Positions 1 to 8,571 of a stretch of DNA of 64,000 bases are shown here, in pieces. The notes under the pieces were generated by a model. The model ran no database searches and was not told where the DNA came from. It saw only the letters and a program-made list of their open reading frames with translations. Each line of letters begins with the position of its first letter. Within the stretch, counting starts at the first letter, position 1. A program made the position numbers and the translations under genes. This stretch comes from an uncultured Flavobacteriaceae bacterium (GTDB taxonomy: Bacteria > Bacteroidota > Bacteroidia > Flavobacteriales > Flavobacteriaceae), in the NCBI GenBank assembly GCA_947500435.1, contig CANMRV010000002.1:248001-312000 (forward strand). The letters run 5' to 3'.

Positions 1-373
1 CCAGCTTATGCAATGAGGCCAACAAAGCTTCCTCCGTTTGAATTTTTAACGTCCCGTAGACATGTACCGCGATGTAATTCCAAGTAGGAACCTCTTCTTC
101 CTTGTACCATGATGAGGAAACATAACTATGTGGGCCATTGAAAATGCAGAGGACTTGGGTGCCTTCTTTAAAATGTTTCCATTGCGGATTGGCTTTGGCA
201 ATATGACCGACGAGAATATCTTTTCCTTCCAAATCTATATCCAATTCCAAAGGAATATGAGTTGCCCATGGTTTCCCATCAACTTGATTTACCAGAATTC
301 CAAAGCTATTATTGACCAAGAAATCTTTTATTTCGTTGATGTCTTCGTTTTTATAGTGAGTGGGAGTGAACAT
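1..373 (-). CDS. PaiB-like FMN-binding protein (3' part outside window)
   Basis: The minus strand reads open from ATG at 373 to the window edge (124 codons). The protein begins MFTPTHYKNED and continues with FGILVNQVDGKPWATHIPLEL, HIAKANPQWKHF, VLCIFNGPHSYVSSSWY, VPTWNYIAVHVYG. These blocks are characteristic of the PaiB/FMN-binding split-barrel family, annotated as negative transcriptional regulators in Bacillus. Family members are about 200 residues, so roughly the last 40% is missing. It is followed by nothing visible. The upstream gene ends at 377, only 3 bp away, so the two are probably co-transcribed. The family call is seen in the sequence; a regulatory role here is inference and a flavin-dependent enzyme is equally possible. 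Confidence 0.85.
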   Translation of the reverse strand, partial: MFTPTHYKNEDINEIKDFLVNNSFGILVNQVDGKPWATHIPLELDIDLEGKDILVGHIAKANPQWKHFKEGTQVLCIFNGPHSYVSSSWYKEEEVPTWNYIAVHVYGTLKIQTEEALLASLHKL

Positions 374-376
374 AAA

Positions 377-1222
377 TTACTTTTTAATGATGGAGGTTAA
401 TACAGACAAATGGTCCGAGATATGTTTTCCACTTTTTAAGCGCTCATCAATATGTATATAGCTTTCTACATTGAATCCTTTAGTGAAAATATAATCAATA
501 CGTCTCTCCATGAGGGCGTTGATATCAAAACCATTGAAAGTACCCTTCGGACCTTTCAAAGATGCTTTGGAAATATGTTGGGCATCGTCCATTTTCTTTT
601 GAATTAACCGAATGGGTTTTTCTTCAGGCATCAGATTAAAATCGCCCATAAGAATAACAGGCAACTTTTCTGTATTGAGTTGTCGTATTTTTTTAAGGAT
701 GAGTTTAGCGGAATTCTTCCGGGCTTTTATTCCAATATGGTCAAAATGGGTGTTAAAGACCCATGTTTTTTCATCAGATGTTTTACTTTGAAACAGTCCG
801 TAAGTGCAGATGCGTTCCATAGCAGCATCCCAACCTACGGATATTTTATCGGGAGTTTTTGAAAGCCAAAAGGTACCTGTTACGAGGATTTTGTATTTTT
901 TAGTGTTATAGAGAATCGGGGAGAACTCACCTTTTTGTTTCCCATCATCACGCCCCACACCAATATAATCGTAATCTGCTAAAGACTCATTTAAGTAACT
1001 GAGTTGCCTATAGAGTACTTCTTGCATTCCGATGAACTCAGGCTGGTATTTTTTTAGAAGTCCAACCATTTCCGTTTTGCGGTCATTCCAATTGTTTACG
1101 GTATCATTTACATTGTCGTATTTTATATTATAAGACATTACACTTATGGTTTGACCCATGCCGAGATAAGAGAACATGAAAATCAAAATAAGGCAAGAAG
1201 GGTTGCACTTTTTTAGTTTCAT
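377..1222 (-). CDS. Secreted endonuclease/exonuclease/phosphatase-family hydrolase
   Basis: A 281-residue protein with an N-terminal signal peptide (ends near GMGQ) and the full EEP metal-hydrolase motif set: MSYNIKYD, GMQEV (catalytic Glu), NTHFDH, MGDFN, RRIDYIF and the terminal ISDHLSV. The substrate (nucleic acid, phospholipid headgroup or sugar phosphate) cannot be told from motifs. The ATG at 1222 was chosen over an upstream in-frame Met because it gives a clean signal peptide and overlaps the stop of the preceding gene as ATGA (1219-1222), which implies translational coupling. It sits between a NTF2-like lipoprotein and the PaiB-like gene. The protein is probably periplasmic. Confidence 0.85.
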   Translation of the reverse strand: MKLKKCNPSCLILIFMFSYLGMGQTISVMSYNIKYDNVNDTVNNWNDRKTEMVGLLKKYQPEFIGMQEVLYRQLSYLNESLADYDYIGVGRDDGKQKGEFSPILYNTKKYKILVTGTFWLSKTPDKISVGWDAAMERICTYGLFQSKTSDEKTWVFNTHFDHIGIKARKNSAKLILKKIRQLNTEKLPVILMGDFNLMPEEKPIRLIQKKMDDAQHISKASLKGPKGTFNGFDINALMERRIDYIFTKGFNVESYIHIDERLKSGKHISDHLSVLTSIIKK

Positions 1223-1722
1223 TCTAAGTCCGTGGATTTTTGGATTGATGCCATATGATCTTTGATAACGTACCAATTCCCATTTATTTTTTGAAGGTCA
1301 TAGCTGACGGCCATTCTATTAAAATAAGGTTTGCTATTTCTTTCCGGTTCCTTATAAATTGATTCAACCACTACCATGGCCATAGTTTCGCCCACTTCAG
1401 AATTCAATATTTTCGAATCTAGAGTCCAGTTGTCCGTTTTGAACCATTCCCGGTGATACTCCATAAAACCACTAGTTTTCTCAATGGTTTCAGTTCCAGG
1501 TAAAATAAGTTGCATATTCCCTTCCGGGGAAAGCGTGCTTTCAAGGGTTTCTAAATCGCGATTAGAAATGGCATCTAGATGTTTTTGCATAACTCCCAAA
1601 GCCATTTCTCTGTTCAGCGTTTTATTTTGAACAACTGCATTGGGTTTTTCAACTTCTCCGTTGCAGGAAGTAAAAAGAAAGATAAATACAAAGAGATGTA
1701 GAACTAGAAAAAGTCTTTTCAT
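1219..1722 (-). CDS. Lipoprotein with NTF2/SnoaL-like fold
   Basis: 167 residues starting MKRLFLVLHL, with a lipobox-like FLFTSC that places the mature N-terminal Cys near residue 20. The rest resembles the SnoaL/DUF4440 NTF2-like group: a helical segment (MALGVMQKHLDAISNRDLETLE), then alternating strands ending NGNWYVIKDHM, typical of small periplasmic NTF2-fold proteins. No catalytic residues are evident. The start at 1722 was preferred to an earlier in-frame Met because the lipoprotein signal begins there. It is the first gene of a short run on this strand (lipoprotein, EEP hydrolase, PaiB-like) and overlaps the next start by 4 bp. Function is unknown. Confidence 0.7.
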   Translation of the reverse strand: MKRLFLVLHLFVFIFLFTSCNGEVEKPNAVVQNKTLNREMALGVMQKHLDAISNRDLETLESTLSPEGNMQLILPGTETIEKTSGFMEYHREWFKTDNWTLDSKILNSEVGETMAMVVVESIYKEPERNSKPYFNRMAVSYDLQKINGNWYVIKDHMASIQKSTDLE

Positions 1723-1776
1723 TCTTTTCAAGATTAATTGCAATAACAAGTTAACTAGAATACTTTAAATTTAAGC

Positions 1777-2169
1777 ATGGAAACAAAAGGATATCTACAC
1801 CAAATCCATCCGGTATTACCTGTAAAGGATGTTGTTGAAGCTTTGGACTTTTATGTCAACCGATTAGGATTTAGAATTGGCTTTGCCGATGATTCGAAAA
1901 AACCCACCTATGCAGTAGTTTTACGAGATGGAATAGAAATACACTTGCAGTGGCATGATGCCAAAGAATGGGATGTTGAAGTAGATAGACCGATGCTTAG
2001 GATTGTTACTCAAAACATAGAAGAATTATATGAAGAGTATTCAGAAAAAGATGTTTTTCACTCACATACCCTCTTACGCGAAACTGCTTGGGGAACACGG
2101 GAATTTGCATTCTACGACCCTTTTAAAAACGGGTTGACATTCTACAGAGATGTAAATACTTCTTCTTAG
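1777..2169 (+). CDS. VOC / glyoxalase-fold protein (bleomycin-resistance-like)
   Basis: A 130-residue protein with one vicinal-oxygen-chelate module pair: HPVLPVKDVVEALDFYVNRLGFRIGF, IEIHLQWHD and the closing FAFYDPFKNGLTFYRD. These are the pattern of bleomycin-resistance/glyoxalase-like proteins, which dimerise and either bind a ligand or carry a metal site. His and Glu at the usual metal positions are only partly present, so binding protein versus enzyme is open. It is divergent from the lipoprotein gene at 1722. Its stop (2167-2169) overlaps the stop of the convergent Cache-receptor gene by 3-4 bp, so no terminator fits between them. Confidence 0.8.
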   Translation: METKGYLHQIHPVLPVKDVVEALDFYVNRLGFRIGFADDSKKPTYAVVLRDGIEIHLQWHDAKEWDVEVDRPMLRIVTQNIEELYEEYSEKDVFHSHTLLRETAWGTREFAFYDPFKNGLTFYRDVNTSS

Positions 2170-4277
2170 TAAAACTTTGCCAAGGTAATCACCAGAATGC
2201 ACAAGAAAAAGAAGGGAAAATAAGCCGCTTTAAAAATTTGGTTTTCATTAAAATCGAAAATAGCAGCCTTACTTTTGGCATAGGTAATGAGATTCCAAGT
2301 AGTTAGAATAATCATTAGGTAGGTTACGAAATAGAAGTATTCCATAAAAATCAAATCGGCCGTAATGATTTCTTTTCTCAAATCGATATGTGAGAAAATC
2401 AAAACAAAGAAAAATGCCGCCATTCCCTCGATAATTCCTTGTCTTTCTTCAGTCTTAGAGCATGCAATAAGCAGAATATACATCATAATCAAGACTACAA
2501 AAATGGGAATTAAATAGGTGACAAAAGTGTTCAGTAGAATACGCCTCAGATCAACATTGTAATGTAAAACAGGTACCTCTTCAAACAAGGTCTTCGAACC
2601 AAAGCCAAAATCGGTATCATAAGATTCAACGGAGTAATTGAAATAACTCTTCATGATATTATTACCCGAAACCTTTACATTTTGATTCAAACCTGGTTTT
2701 TTGGTTGGGTTGGTAAACTCGTAGCTTTCCAAATCAGGGGTGAAGATGAGATGATCCTCATTGCTGATAGGAACAATGTCCATACTAATATGCCGCTTGT
2801 CAAAAGGGAAATTTTCGTAATTCAGGTATTGTTGCAAGGTCACCCTAAAATCCCAACCAATCAAGAGATAATCAGGACTACCCGCAACGCCTTTTACTTT
2901 TTTGCGGTAGATTTCTTCTACGAACGAAGCTTCTGCAAAAGGGGAGGTTTGTGGGAAGCGGAATCCTTCTTCTACCTTTTCAACAAGGTCTATGGGATAT
3001 TTTTGCCAAACCGTTCCGCCAATATTCAGGTTATAGCTATTTTCAAAAGCCATCCGTTGTACAAAAACCCCCGTTGGAATGGATACACTTTTCGGGAGTT
3101 TTAATTCCTCTCGCCTCGTTTCTTGTTGATTAATAAAGCTTCCTAAGCTGGATACATCAGATATCGGCGGACTTTCATCAGCATTTATTCTGCGGCTTCC
3201 AGTATGTTCTAAATAGCCGACCAATAAGATATTAAATATCAAAAGGAAAGTTGCCAAAGCACTTAATTGCCATATTTCTTGTCGGTCTAAATGGTCCTTA
3301 TTAAAGTAAATAAGGATGATCATTAAGAGAAAGGCCGATAGCAATAAAGTCAACTTGATATAACGATGGTTCAGGGCTGCTTTACTTCCTAAAAGCTCGT
3401 TTTTAGAGAATGCCAATCCGATACCCCATCCGTTGGAAGGAATCTTATCATAAAAGAACAGTTCTGTATCATTACTGTCATCTGCGGTAAAGGCAACATT
3501 ACCTGCTTCTCCCTTTAACAATCCTTCATAGGCCGATTTTAGAATGGTATTCTCCTCTGCATCACTTATGGTTTTGAGATTGGTAGTTCCGATATAGTCA
3601 TTTACAGGATGTGATAAATACGTGCCCTCTTGGGAAGTAATAAGACCGTACCCCGTTTTTCCCAAACTCAAGGAAAGAATCAGGCTCTTGAATCCACTCG
3701 TGACGAAACTCATTGTAATCGTTCCGCGTACTTGGCCCTTTTTAGGACCGGAAGTGTAGTGGAAAGGAATACCATAATCGATATACCAATCTTTCGCACC
3801 TTTGGCATAATAGGGTTCTACCCATTTTGCGCCATTGTCACGTACACCAGTATACCAAGCGGTTCCATCGGCATTTGCATCCGTATAATCATAGCTTTCA
3901 CCTACAAATAGGTAATCACTAGTTCCTTTGTTGTAATATGGACAATAGAGTCTGCGTTCTTCGGAAAACGCAAAAGGCTCATAGCAAGCGGTAATGCCCT
4001 GTAATGCAGGAATCTTTAAAGAAGACTCTTTAATGATACGTTCTATTTCTTCTTGAGTATATTCATTTGCACCGAATTCATCTGCTAACCTTTCGCCCTC
4101 GTTGACAATGCTTGAAAGAATGGCGTCCACCTGCTCCTTCAGATTGTTCATTGTGGTCAAGCCTTTTTCCTGAACAATTCGATTTCGCTCTTGTGTAAAG
4201 GAATAGAGTTCGTATGCATGATAGACCAAGGCTACGAATAGAATAACTGCAATCGCATATAGAATTTTCTTCACCAT
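2166..4277 (-). CDS. Cache-sensor membrane protein with pentameric ligand-gated-channel-like C-terminal half
   Basis: 703 residues. Hydrophobic segments are seen at about 4-25, 307-325, 337-356, 583-605, 613-630, 640-665 and 685-702. Residues ~35-295 look like a periplasmic double-Cache sensor (WYTGVRDNGAKWVEPYY, GTITMSFV, LGKTGYGLITSQEGTYLSHP). Residues ~395-575 look like a beta-sandwich and include ENFPFDKRHISMDI at 488-501, matching the FPFD signature of the Cys/Pro-loop of pentameric ligand-gated channels. The sandwich is followed by four helices, the first with a Pro (LIPIF, P591) as in channel M1. The predicted topology puts Cache, sandwich and C-terminus in the periplasm, as expected for a channel. 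No Cys pair brackets the loop, as in prokaryotic Pro-loop relatives. It starts 2 bp after the porin-like gene. The Cache part is solid; the channel assignment is inference from motif, order and topology. Confidence 0.7.
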   Translation of the reverse strand: MVKKILYAIAVILFVALVYHAYELYSFTQERNRIVQEKGLTTMNNLKEQVDAILSSIVNEGERLADEFGANEYTQEEIERIIKESSLKIPALQGITACYEPFAFSEERRLYCPYYNKGTSDYLFVGESYDYTDANADGTAWYTGVRDNGAKWVEPYYAKGAKDWYIDYGIPFHYTSGPKKGQVRGTITMSFVTSGFKSLILSLSLGKTGYGLITSQEGTYLSHPVNDYIGTTNLKTISDAEENTILKSAYEGLLKGEAGNVAFTADDSNDTELFFYDKIPSNGWGIGLAFSKNELLGSKAALNHRYIKLTLLLSAFLLMIILIYFNKDHLDRQEIWQLSALATFLLIFNILLVGYLEHTGSRRINADESPPISDVSSLGSFINQQETRREELKLPKSVSIPTGVFVQRMAFENSYNLNIGGTVWQKYPIDLVEKVEEGFRFPQTSPFAEASFVEEIYRKKVKGVAGSPDYLLIGWDFRVTLQQYLNYENFPFDKRHISMDIVPISNEDHLIFTPDLESYEFTNPTKKPGLNQNVKVSGNNIMKSYFNYSVESYDTDFGFGSKTLFEEVPVLHYNVDLRRILLNTFVTYLIPIFVVLIMMYILLIACSKTEERQGIIEGMAAFFFVLIFSHIDLRKEIITADLIFMEYFYFVTYLMIILTTWNLITYAKSKAAIFDFNENQIFKAAYFPFFFLCILVITLAKFY

Positions 4278-4279
4278 TT

Positions 4280-5494
4280 TTAAAAGTACAAACCGAAATT
4301 AACATTGAACCGATGATGCCACTCACTAGTACCATCTCCCGTAGTCAAGGCATCCGTTGAATTTGGGGTCAACCAGGGTTGGTTTCGCCCGCTGGCATAA
4401 TCAACATAAATATACAGTGGTTTTATGGATATTAGGGCACCTAAGATGTTCATTTGGGTATCTTCCCAAGTGGCAATTGATTTATCCATATAGGTGTAAT
4501 CATTGTATAATTGTATGGATTGAAATCTACCTTTGTTCACTGGAATGGTATAGGCCAAGCCTACAGAATACATGCTTGCTTTGGCAGCAGTATTGTATGG
4601 AAAATTATAAGCTGCTTGCTCCAAAAAGTCCCGACTTTCGCCAACTACATTCTTTGGTTTGTTATTATAAGTGATGAACTGGGTTTGCAGGTTCCATCTT
4701 TTGTAATCCAATTGATAATGGAGTCCTAAAGCGGAATGACTTCCGGTATCCTGGGTATCTATATTCCAAATACCTCCATATTGCAAAGAAGTGCCAAGTA
4801 GGTGTTTTGCTTTCTCACCCAATTTATAATTAAAACGAATGTTGAACTGGTTCACTTCTTTGTTCCTTCCTGAGAAATCATAGGAATACCGATTTGGAGA
4901 AACGGGATTGTTATCGCTTAGGGTTAAGGCCTCCGCATTTTTGTAAAAACCAATATCTAATTTGATTCTATCATCTTCATAGTCATAGCTGATGCCCATA
5001 TCATGGTCATCTTCAAAACCCAAATAAAAGGGAAGTTGAAAAAACCAACTGTGCGAATTGAACTGTTGCGGACCAAAATAGGCGGGAATCAAGCCTAACT
5101 TTAAATGGCTTTTTTCATTGAGATTGTATTGTGCCCAACCATATTTTAGAAAAGCTCCACCAAACGCCCCGGAATAAAAACGTTGGTCGATATGAACCTC
5201 CATCGGTCCGTAAGTGGCATCAACATTGATACGGAAAACCTCAAAACCGAAATCACCACCTCTTTTTTGTTGATTGGGTTTCCAGCTCGAGTTGTTATAA
5301 TTAAAGCGCAGCGCTCCACCTAAATCTATTTTGAATTTTGGTTTTGTGATGGAGTCATTTTGAGAAAAAGCCAATGCTGAATACGCAAAAACGGAGAAAA
5401 ACAGTATAATGATTCTAAATCTGACAGGAGATGTGTTTTTTCGAAAACCGAAATAATTAAATGAAAAATAGGGGAGGAGATTGGTTTTTTTCAA
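4280..5494 (-). CDS. Outer-membrane porin-like beta-barrel
   Basis: 404 residues with a long signal region (no internal Met before the cleavage area near AFSQ, residue ~45), then alternating amphipathic strands rich in Tyr/Trp/Asn: IDLGGALRFNYN, VHIDQRFYSGAF, LKYGWAQYNL, LKLGLIPAYFG. It ends in Phe (FNVNFGLYF), as outer-membrane barrels recognised by the BAM machinery do. The organisation resembles phosphate-selective porin (OprO/OprP-like) proteins of Bacteroidota, but the substrate is not readable. The gene is 2 bp upstream of the Cache/channel-like gene, so the pair is almost certainly co-translated. An outer-membrane pore feeding a periplasmic sensor is a reasonable inference. Confidence 0.75.
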   Translation of the reverse strand: MKKTNLLPYFSFNYFGFRKNTSPVRFRIIILFFSVFAYSALAFSQNDSITKPKFKIDLGGALRFNYNNSSWKPNQQKRGGDFGFEVFRINVDATYGPMEVHIDQRFYSGAFGGAFLKYGWAQYNLNEKSHLKLGLIPAYFGPQQFNSHSWFFQLPFYLGFEDDHDMGISYDYEDDRIKLDIGFYKNAEALTLSDNNPVSPNRYSYDFSGRNKEVNQFNIRFNYKLGEKAKHLLGTSLQYGGIWNIDTQDTGSHSALGLHYQLDYKRWNLQTQFITYNNKPKNVVGESRDFLEQAAYNFPYNTAAKASMYSVGLAYTIPVNKGRFQSIQLYNDYTYMDKSIATWEDTQMNILGALISIKPLYIYVDYASGRNQPWLTPNSTDALTTGDGTSEWHHRFNVNFGLYF

Positions 5495-5591
5495 GGGGTT
5501 AATTAAGCTAATGGGTTATTTAAGTGATTGTGAAGATACCAAAAATCTAAATTCAACACTGTATGGCCCTATAGTAATAAGATTTCCCCTT

Positions 5592-6911
5592 TTAATCTGA
5601 GCCGCTGGATCTGCTGCCAGAATTACCACCATTGCGGTTACGATTCCGGTTTCTGTTTCTATTGCGATTACGATTTTTGTTGCGGTTAGAACCGCCTCTG
5701 TTATTCTGGTTTCTAGATTGATTATTTCGCGACTTTTGAGAGGGCCTTTTAACTTCAGGTTCTTGCTCAGAAGCCTCATCCATAAAAGGATGTTCCCCTA
5801 GTCTCGGTACTTCCTGTTTAATCAATTTTTCAATATCGCGTAGATAAGGGCGCTCTTCTCCCATACAGAAAGATAGCGCTATTCCACTTGCATTCGCACG
5901 ACCCGTTCGACCAATACGATGGACATAAGTTTCGGAAACATTCGGAAGGTCATAATTCACCACCAAAGACAAACTATCCACATCGATACCGCGAGCAGCA
6001 ATATCAGTAGCTACTAATACTTTTAATTTTCCTTCTTTAAAAGCACCTAAGGCTTTCTGACGTGCCGTTTGTGATTTGTTACCATGAATGGCTGCAGAAC
6101 GAATATCCGCCTGTGCTAATTTCTTTACGATTTTATTGGCACCGTGCTTGGTGCGCGAAAAAACCAATACAGAATCATCTGGTCTTTGTTCAAGCAAATG
6201 CACTAATAGTTTTGGCTTATTCGCTTTGCTTACAAAATAAACACCTTGCTCTACTTTTTCTGCAGTGGCCTGCTCTGGTTTAATCGTTACGCGCTCAAAA
6301 TCACCCAACATTTTACGTGACAATTCCACAATAGTCTTTGGCATAGTAGCCGAAAAGAAAAGAGATTGTCTTCTTGGAGGAAGCTTGGCGATAATCTTTT
6401 TGATATCATGAATGAAGCCCATATCCAACATTTGGTCGGCTTCATCTAGTACTACAAAATCTAAGTCTCTAAAAGAAATGTACCCTTGGTTCATCAAGTC
6501 AAGCAATCGTCCTGGAGTAGCGATTAGAATATCCACCCCATCTTTTAAGGCGTTTACCTGCTTGCCTTGTTTTACGCCCCCAAAGATGACCGTATTTCTT
6601 AGTCCGGTAAATTTGCCATAGGCTGTGAAACTTTCACCGATTTGAATGGCTAGCTCACGTGTAGGTGTTACCACCAAAGCCTTAACTTTCCTTTTGTTCT
6701 GTCTCAGACTGATGCCTTCATACAGATGATGTAAAATGGGAATTCCGAAGGCAGCTGTTTTGCCCGTTCCTGTTTGCGCGACCCCTAAAAGGTCCTTTCT
6801 TTTCAAAAGAATCGGAATTGCCTGTTCTTGTATTGGAGTTGGGTTGGTATAGCCTTCTTCTTGAAGGGCTTTGAGAATAGGCGCTGCGAGCCCGAGTTCT
6901 TGAAAAGTCAT
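5592..6911 (-). CDS. rhlE: DEAD-box RNA helicase, RhlE-type
   Basis: A 439-residue ATP-dependent RNA helicase with every canonical motif in order: Q-motif (FQELGL...NPTPIQ), AQTGTGKT (I), PTRELAIQ (Ia), TPGRLLD (Ib), DEAD (II), SAT (III), the [11 protein letters not shown] region (V) and HRIGRTGR (VI). The last ~70 residues are a disordered basic tail with RG and repeated Arg-Asn pairs, as in RhlE-like proteins that contact RNA nonspecifically. It likely acts in ribosome assembly, mRNA turnover or cold adaptation. It is monocistronic on this strand, with a lectin-like gene divergent upstream. The assignment to RhlE rather than CshA/DeaD rests on size and tail. Confidence 0.93.
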   Translation of the reverse strand: MTFQELGLAAPILKALQEEGYTNPTPIQEQAIPILLKRKDLLGVAQTGTGKTAAFGIPILHHLYEGISLRQNKRKVKALVVTPTRELAIQIGESFTAYGKFTGLRNTVIFGGVKQGKQVNALKDGVDILIATPGRLLDLMNQGYISFRDLDFVVLDEADQMLDMGFIHDIKKIIAKLPPRRQSLFFSATMPKTIVELSRKMLGDFERVTIKPEQATAEKVEQGVYFVSKANKPKLLVHLLEQRPDDSVLVFSRTKHGANKIVKKLAQADIRSAAIHGNKSQTARQKALGAFKEGKLKVLVATDIAARGIDVDSLSLVVNYDLPNVSETYVHRIGRTGRANASGIALSFCMGEERPYLRDIEKLIKQEVPRLGEHPFMDEASEQEPEVKRPSQKSRNNQSRNQNNRGGSNRNKNRNRNRNRNRNRNRNGGNSGSRSSGSD

Positions 6912-7133
6912 ATAAAATTATAAGCCGCGAAGGTACGGTTTAACAGTGGATAATATTCTGAAGTAAGAATTTTTTGATTTCATGTAATTTTTGAAAAGTT
7001 CCTTGCCACAGAATTTAGAAGTTTTGTACTGTTTCTTAGCGCTTACACAACATATAAGTGTAAGTTAAATCTTTATCGCATAAATTGCTATTCTCTTTTT
7101 GGCTAAGTAAAAGATTATCCGTCCCAAAAACCT
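6912..7133. promoter_or_regulatory. Divergent intergenic region with inverted repeat (7042-7064)
   Basis: This 222-bp gap separates the divergent helicase and lectin-like genes. On the minus strand TACCTTCG (6928-6935) is a near match to the Bacteroidota -7 box TAnnTTTG, 17 bp before the helicase ATG. On the plus side a 7-bp perfect inverted repeat, CTTACAC (7042-7048) and GTGTAAG (7058-7064), lies about 70 bp before the lectin-like ATG and could be an operator. No good -33 element was found for either. Confidence 0.3.
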
Positions 7134-8564
7134 ATGCGAAATCTACAAATACTTATTTGTTCAGTCTTAATTTTGACCTTCTACGAATTAAAAGGACAGG
7201 ATACTTTTGCCGATAATTTTGATGTGCGTAGCTACTCCAACAATGATGGGTCAAACTTATTTTTGGGAAATTGGGTGGAAACAAATGAAACTACAAATCC
7301 AACAACTGGAAGTATAGAGATTACATCAGGTGGTGATTTTGAATTTGTAAATCTAGATGATAAATACATTACAAGAAATTTGGACTTGTCTGCCTATGCC
7401 AATGTAACCTTGACCTTAGATTATGATAGAACTGATGGAAATGAGCGTATACTAGTCCAACTTTATGACGGGTCGACCTATAATACGGTTGCTACCTTAG
7501 ACGGAGACGGAAACCTTGTTCATAACTTGGCACCAAATGAGATTAGTGCGAGTTCGGGTATTCGATTTATAACTGGAAGTGGAGGTTGGAGTAGTTCTGA
7601 GCGTTATTTGATTGATAATTTATTGTTTACAGCGGAAGATCCAGATTTACCTCCGATAGTAATTGGTTCAGGCGATGACCTCTATTGTCCTGGTAGTTCT
7701 ATCCCGATTGCAGAAAGCATCACAATTACCGATCCTGATGACGTGGGAACTACCGCTGTATTTATCCAAATTTCTGGAGGTTATGTCAATGGAGAAGACT
7801 TATTGACCCTGACCGGAAGTCACCCCAGTATTAGCACTTCATGGGATCCCGTTCAGGGCGAACTGACTTTACAAGGACCTGCGACTTATACGGAGTTTGA
7901 AGCCGCAGTTTTAGCTACCGAGTTTTCCTCTAGTTCAGGAAACCCTTCAGGGATACGACAATTTTCAATAACGGTTGGCGAAGCTAACTTCTTGCCTACG
8001 ACTAGCCATTATTATGAATTTATTTCTGCACCTGGAATCTCTTGGACCGATGCTGAGATTGCAGCTAGCAATCGCACCTATTTCGGATTACAAGGTTATC
8101 TGGTAACCCTTACTTCACAGGCCGAAGCAGATTTTTCGGGATCTCAAGCCCAAGGTGTTGGTTGGATAGGTGCGACCGATGATGGTGTCGAAGGAGAATG
8201 GCGATGGGTAACAGGGCCAGAAGCGGGAACCCAATTTTGGGATGGTGGTGTTGGCGGTACGGAATTGACTTTTGCATTTTGGAATAATAATGAACCGAAC
8301 GATTACCCAGGTGGTCCCGGAACTCCCGGACAAGAAAACTTTGCACACATTACCGATCCCTCGGTGACATCTTCACCAGGTTCATGGAACGATTTACCAA
8401 ACGGAGGAGGAGGAGGTGCTTATGCGGCTCAAGGTTATGTAGTTGAATATGGCGGTACAGCAGGTGACCCAGTACTTAATATAACTGCCACTACCTCATT
8501 GAACATTAGCGATTGTCGCGTGATTACAAACCGTAGAATCACCTATAGGGTCAAGAATAACTAA
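7134..8564 (+). CDS. Secreted C-type-lectin-domain protein
   Basis: 476 residues with a signal peptide (cut near ELKGQ). Residues ~25-165 look like a jelly-roll module (DTFADNFDVRSYSNNDG, WSSSERYLIDNLLF). Residues ~175-290 form a cadherin/T9SS-associated Ig-like strand region. Residues ~300-445 are a C-type lectin fold (HYYEFISAPGISWTDAE, GYLVTLTSQAEADF, GWIGATDDGVEGEWRWVTG, FAFWNNNEPNDYPGG, YVVEYGG) with a WND-like Ca-binding element (SWNDLP). The tail NISDCRVITNRRITYR is basic and reminiscent of the ends of Bacteroidota surface proteins, but no full type-IX sorting domain is present. Probably exported; it could bind glycans at the surface. It is convergent with the next gene, 7 bp apart. 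Confidence 0.8.
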   Translation: MRNLQILICSVLILTFYELKGQDTFADNFDVRSYSNNDGSNLFLGNWVETNETTNPTTGSIEITSGGDFEFVNLDDKYITRNLDLSAYANVTLTLDYDRTDGNERILVQLYDGSTYNTVATLDGDGNLVHNLAPNEISASSGIRFITGSGGWSSSERYLIDNLLFTAEDPDLPPIVIGSGDDLYCPGSSIPIAESITITDPDDVGTTAVFIQISGGYVNGEDLLTLTGSHPSISTSWDPVQGELTLQGPATYTEFEAAVLATEFSSSSGNPSGIRQFSITVGEANFLPTTSHYYEFISAPGISWTDAEIAASNRTYFGLQGYLVTLTSQAEADFSGSQAQGVGWIGATDDGVEGEWRWVTGPEAGTQFWDGGVGGTELTFAFWNNNEPNDYPGGPGTPGQENFAHITDPSVTSSPGSWNDLPNGGGGGAYAAQGYVVEYGGTAGDPVLNITATTSLNISDCRVITNRRITYRVKNN

Positions 8565-8571
8565 AATTACC

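Noticed and set aside
128..400. Plus-strand open frame over the PaiB-like gene
   Set aside because: It is antisense to a recognisable FMN-binding family gene and has no family features of its own.
5637..5700. Repeated unit in the helicase tail as a possible CRISPR or minisatellite
   Set aside because: The unit is a 6-bp codon pair (Arg-Asn) in a protein tail, without spacers.
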